The position numbers and the translations under genes are program-made. Shown in pieces: positions 31,191-34,368 of a stretch of DNA of 34,368 bases. Each line of letters begins with the position of its first letter. The stretch's first letter is position 1. The notes beneath the pieces were generated by a model. That model had not been told where the DNA came from. It was given only the letters and a program-made list of their open reading frames with translations, and searched no databases. This stretch comes from Candidatus Zhuqueibacterota bacterium (GTDB lineage Bacteria; Zhuqueibacterota; Zhuqueibacteria; Oceanimicrobiales; Oceanimicrobiaceae): contig JAJDAE010000293.1 of assembly GCA_029262035.1 (NCBI GenBank), forward strand, positions 1 to 34,368. Direction: 5' to 3'.

Positions 31191-32738
31191 TTAATTAAAC
31201 AATTGCTTCAAATTAGTTCGCTTAAATAGAATAGTCAGTTTTTCCGCAAAGTGTTTCTTATTGTCAAGAGTAAGACCATATACTGCTGATAGTCCAGTAT
31301 ATAAGACTAGAATGAGAACAGCACTGATAATAAAATCCAAGAGTACTTTATGTTCAAAATTGAAAAAGAAATGAAAACTACAAGCAATTAATGTAGAAAT
31401 TGAGAGTGGTTTAAAAATCGAGACATACAAAAATTTCAGAGCAGATATTTTGATAGTTTTCGAACAATAAAATGCCTGTACAATTAACTTTGTAATTACT
31501 AAAGGAATTATAGTTCCAAGTGCAACTCCATAAATCCCAATTTTCTTAACCAGGAAAATGCTTAAAAATAGATTAGCGAATCCCTCTGCAATTGCTGAAT
31601 AAGCATAAAACTTGTGTTTATTTACCGCGACCATTGCACCGAATGAAACACTCGTAGATGAATCAATCAGCTGCCCAATTAATAGAATTAGTAAAACTAT
31701 TTTAGCGTCTTCAAATCCTTCACCCACCCAAAAACTGATAAAATCCGGACCTAGAATGAATAATAATATCCCAACTCCAAAAGTCGCGACTCCTATCGAA
31801 TTTGAAAAAGCAAAGACACTGCTTGTAAATTCCCCATAATCATCCTCTCCTGCCAACCTGGATAATCTAGGCATAAAAACAGATGCGATAGATTTACTAA
31901 ACAAATTTAAATAACGAATCATCAAAGCTGCAACTGCATAAACCCCCACGCTCTCCACATCTAGAAATTTTGCAATCACAACGGAATCGACTTGATTCCT
32001 CAATATATTACTCATGAAAGTTATCCACAGAAAAATTCCGAAAACACCCAATTGCTTTATTATTGTAAAACTTATTTGATTGAGCTTTATGCGGAAGTCT
32101 GTGAATGAATAAAAACATATACCAAAATGTAAAACAACTCGTATGCCGGTACTAACAAATGTGGCTAACGCAAGTCCTTTAAGTCCATAATCATAATTTA
32201 AGGCAACAAGAGTGAGTACAACTCTTACAATTTCAGTAGAGACATTTGCCATATTTAGGGTGACAAACTTTTCGTGTGCCCTTATAAAGGAGGTAGCGAC
32301 TGCACCAACAAAAGTAAAGCCAGTTACAATGCCCAAAACCTTTATCACAAAAGTAAATTCAGCAAGTAAAATTGTTTCAATATTAAGAAAACTCGCAAAA
32401 GTGTGGGCAAAAGCAAAAGAAATAACAATAGACAAGATACCTGTGATGCCAAAAATTAGCAAAGCGGAATTTACAGTTGCTATTAATGTCTTTTTATCAT
32501 TTTTGCCAATATTGCGGGCAATAAAACGCTCAACGGCAGTAGTAATTCCAAAATTAAGAAATCCATAATAACCAACTATTGACCAAACTAACGTCCAAAT
32601 ACCATAACCGCCTTTACCTAAGCTTTTAATAATAAATGGAGTTAAAAATAGCCCAATTACAATATTCAAACCAAGCGTAACAGAATTGCTCATCGAATTC
32701 AGTATAAGCGATGGCTTCTTGTTTGTGTTGTTAGTCAT
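31191..32738 (-). CDS. Wzx-like polysaccharide flippase
   Basis: Protein of 515 residues from ATG 32738, with about 12-14 hydrophobic membrane segments spread over the full length, for example GLNIVIGLFLTPFIIKSLG near 24-42 and LLILLIGQLID in the middle. The short SLGKGGYGIWTLVWSIVGYY and EFTSSVFAFSNSIGVATFGV elements fit the polysaccharide transporter (PST/MOP) superfamily. It turns lipid-linked repeat units over to the periplasmic face for Wzy-type polymerisation or transfer to lipid A core. No polymerase is in the window. No Shine-Dalgarno site is clear. It lies 23 bases after the C-methyltransferase stop. Confidence 0.93.
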   Translation of the reverse strand: MTNNTNKKPSLILNSMSNSVTLGLNIVIGLFLTPFIIKSLGKGGYGIWTLVWSIVGYYGFLNFGITTAVERFIARNIGKNDKKTLIATVNSALLIFGITGILSIVISFAFAHTFASFLNIETILLAEFTFVIKVLGIVTGFTFVGAVATSFIRAHEKFVTLNMANVSTEIVRVVLTLVALNYDYGLKGLALATFVSTGIRVVLHFGICFYSFTDFRIKLNQISFTIIKQLGVFGIFLWITFMSNILRNQVDSVVIAKFLDVESVGVYAVAALMIRYLNLFSKSIASVFMPRLSRLAGEDDYGEFTSSVFAFSNSIGVATFGVGILLFILGPDFISFWVGEGFEDAKIVLLILLIGQLIDSSTSVSFGAMVAVNKHKFYAYSAIAEGFANLFLSIFLVKKIGIYGVALGTIIPLVITKLIVQAFYCSKTIKISALKFLYVSIFKPLSISTLIACSFHFFFNFEHKVLLDFIISAVLILVLYTGLSAVYGLTLDNKKHFAEKLTILFKRTNLKQLFN

Positions 32739-32761
32739 ATATAATGCTTAACTGTTCTTTT

Positions 32762-33991
32762 TTATATAATTTTTACATCAGGAACCGGAAGAATAAATTT
32801 TCCTCCCCGTCCTTTGTATTCTGATTGCTGCTTCATAATTTCATCTGCAAAATTCCACGCTAAAATCAAAACGTAGTCTGGCGTTTTCTCAAGCAGCTTG
32901 CTGGGAGCTAAAATAGGTATATGATTTCCACCCATAAAGAGGCCATGTTTGTGGGAATTCAGATCGACAATATAATCGAGCATAGAAGTATCGATTCCGA
33001 CATAATTTAATAAGGTATTGGCTTTTGCGGCGGCGCCGTAGCCGGCAATAGTTTTATTCTGCCTTTTTAAGTCTTTCAAAGTTTGCAGTAAACTATTCTT
33101 TAACTCTCTAACCCGGCTGGCAAAACTCATATAGAAATCAAGTGTGTCAATTCCGAGCTCTTTTTCCTGTTGCAATAGTTCACTAACTGAATCCTTTACA
33201 TTCTCTTTCTTTTCAACAAAAAGTCTCAGAGAGCCACCGTGAATTGAGACTCTTTTTACGTCAGTCAGAAACAATCCATGGTTTCGAAAAAGTTTATCCA
33301 GAGCTGTCACAGAAAAATAGCAAAGATGCTGATGATAAATCGTATCAAACTCACAATGCTCAATCAAGTCCAACAAGTAAGGCGCTTCGATAACAGCAAC
33401 TCCGTCATCTTTCAACAAGGTATATATGCCTTCAACAAAGCCATTTAAATCCGGAACATGTGCAAGAACATTGTTTGCCAAAAAGACATCTGCCAATTTA
33501 CCTTCATTCCTTAACTTCTTAGCCAAATCGATACTGAAAAATGTATTTAGTGTATTGACTCCTTTTTCAATAGCAGCGCCAGCGGGGCCATCTGCGGGAT
33601 CGATACCCAAAACACGAATTCCTTTTTCGTGAAAATTACGGAGCATGTACCCATCATTACTTGCAGCTTCAATAACCAAATGTTCTTTGGTTAATTTTCT
33701 TGAACTTATCAAATACTCCGCGCTCTCCCTAAAGTGCTTTAGTAATGACTCTGACACCGACGAAAAATACGGATAATTCCGGCAAAATAATATTTCCGGA
33801 TCGACTGATTCAGTTATCTGCACCAAAGTGCAATTGGGGCAAAAAACAAGATCTAATGGTGCTGTAATTTCGTGTTCATTTAATTGTTTCTGAGTTACTA
33901 AGGCATCTGCTAATGGCGTTTCACCAAATGAAATAATAGACTCCAGGTTATTATTGCCACAAGAGTGGCATTCAACTGCTTTTACAACCAT
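32762..33991 (-). CDS. NDP-sugar C-methyltransferase (TylC3/NovU type)
   Basis: Protein of 409 residues from ATG 33991, with GGAG 7 bases upstream. The zinc-binding N-terminus has C8, C11 (ECHSCG) and C51, C54 (FCPNC). The SAM core has [15 protein letters not shown] and [16 protein letters not shown], followed by the catalytic-region [17 protein letters not shown]. The C-terminal domain has [20 protein letters not shown] and [20 protein letters not shown]. All three Pfam-style modules (Methyltransf_13, _23, _14) are present and close to the family norm. These enzymes put a methyl branch on C-3 of a 4-keto-deoxysugar nucleotide. The end of an NDP-sugar epimerase/dehydratase lies 31 bases upstream, so the two probably make a branched deoxysugar for this glycan. 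Confidence 0.93.
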   Translation of the reverse strand: MVVKAVECHSCGNNNLESIISFGETPLADALVTQKQLNEHEITAPLDLVFCPNCTLVQITESVDPEILFCRNYPYFSSVSESLLKHFRESAEYLISSRKLTKEHLVIEAASNDGYMLRNFHEKGIRVLGIDPADGPAGAAIEKGVNTLNTFFSIDLAKKLRNEGKLADVFLANNVLAHVPDLNGFVEGIYTLLKDDGVAVIEAPYLLDLIEHCEFDTIYHQHLCYFSVTALDKLFRNHGLFLTDVKRVSIHGGSLRLFVEKKENVKDSVSELLQQEKELGIDTLDFYMSFASRVRELKNSLLQTLKDLKRQNKTIAGYGAAAKANTLLNYVGIDTSMLDYIVDLNSHKHGLFMGGNHIPILAPSKLLEKTPDYVLILAWNFADEIMKQQSEYKGRGGKFILPVPDVKII

Positions 33992-34022
33992 TAACTTTCT
34001 CCGATAGCTTAAATGTTTGTAC

Positions 34023-34368
34023 TTAATGTTTTCCGTTCGTAATCCAGCGAAGGTTTATATCCAATTCGCCTTTTTCAATTAATAATTTTATATGATCAAT
34101 TCGCTTAAACTTCTGGCCCTCGAAATCATCTAATTTTAATCCTACTTTTTTGTATGTTTCGTATAACTCTTCCGCACCTTTTCTTACATTCCAAATTGGT
34201 TTGAATCCCGGAACAGCTTTCAAAACCTTACTACAATCCACCCGATAACACCGTTTGTCAGGGCCGGCATCTTTTGCGTATTCAATGTGACAACCGGGCA
34301 CAGTGTCTTTAACAATATCCGCGATTTCGTGAATTCGATAATTATCTTCGTTGCGTCCAATATTGAAT
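34023..34368 (-). CDS. NAD-dependent NDP-sugar epimerase/dehydratase, C-terminal part (cut by right edge)
   Basis: About 114 C-terminal residues are visible, and the frame is open to the window edge. The visible part begins [20 protein letters not shown] and continues with [20 protein letters not shown] and a tail ending [13 protein letters not shown]. This matches the substrate-binding end of extended short-chain dehydrogenases (RmlB/GalE group), where FNIGxxxxNY marks the last beta-strand region. The Rossmann domain and the YxxxK motif are outside the window, so epimerase versus dehydratase cannot be decided. It is upstream of, and likely cotranscribed with, the C-methyltransferase. Confidence 0.85.
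   Translation of the reverse strand, partial: FNIGRNEDNYRIHEIADIVKDTVPGCHIEYAKDAGPDKRCYRVDCSKVLKAVPGFKPIWNVRKGAEELYETYKKVGLKLDDFEGQKFKRIDHIKLLIEKGELDINLRWITNGKH

Noticed and set aside
1-34368. CRISPR arrays, tRNA genes, insertion sequences, prophage or integration sites
   Set aside because: No regularly spaced repeats, no tRNA-like cloverleaf, and no transposase or integrase were found on reading both strands.

Overview
The window looks like the chromosome of a Gram-negative bacterium of the FCB superphylum outside the core Bacteroidota, such as Calditrichota, KSB1 or Neomarinimicrobiota. The main reasons are a secreted FG-GAP protein with a C-terminal sorting domain of the 'NYPNPFNP' type (type IX secretion style), a CarB of the Bacteroidota/eukaryote-like lineage, and moderately AT-rich DNA with several TTG starts. 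This placement is inference; no 16S gene is present. Almost every gene lies on the minus strand. The one clear exception is the beta-helix gene at 15120-17072.

Region 1 (1-7260) is a catabolic acyl-CoA cluster. Read in the direction of transcription (right to left) it holds a biotin-dependent acyl-CoA carboxylase carboxyltransferase subunit, a PIN-domain toxin-like gene with two small partner ORFs, an AtuA-family protein, a separately encoded AtuA C-terminal-type domain, a GlmU-like sugar nucleotidyltransferase, an AUH-type enoyl-CoA hydratase, and the start of an acyl-CoA dehydrogenase cut by the left edge. Carboxyltransferase, hydratase, dehydrogenase and AtuA together resemble leucine/isovalerate or acyclic-terpenoid (Liu/Atu) degradation.

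Region 2 (7299-14705) is housekeeping: recJ, the RNase P RNA gene rnpB just upstream of it, a coiled-coil/zinc-ribbon protein, a terminator hairpin, and carB and carA.

Region 3 (14706-17072) is a 414-base spacer with a well-formed sigma-54 promoter match, followed by a secreted beta-helix protein whose C-terminus looks cut off.

Region 4 (17079-34368) is a long minus-strand surface-polysaccharide locus. It contains an NDP-sugar epimerase end, an NDP-sugar C-methyltransferase, a Wzx-type flippase, a GT4, a PIG-L deacetylase, an unrecognised 677-residue beta-sandwich protein, an FkbM methyltransferase, a secreted FG-GAP/sorting-domain protein, two tandem divergent C-methyltransferase paralogues, an FkbH-like HAD protein with an unusual Cys-rich plus beta-sandwich N-terminus, a NodB deacetylase and a GT2. 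Most junctions abut or overlap, so much of it is probably one operon making and decorating an unusual acylated or methylated glycan. The embedded secreted protein suggests a link between that glycan and exported surface proteins. The most novel part is the block 18764-22945 (FkbH fusion plus methyltransferase pair), together with the 677-residue protein.
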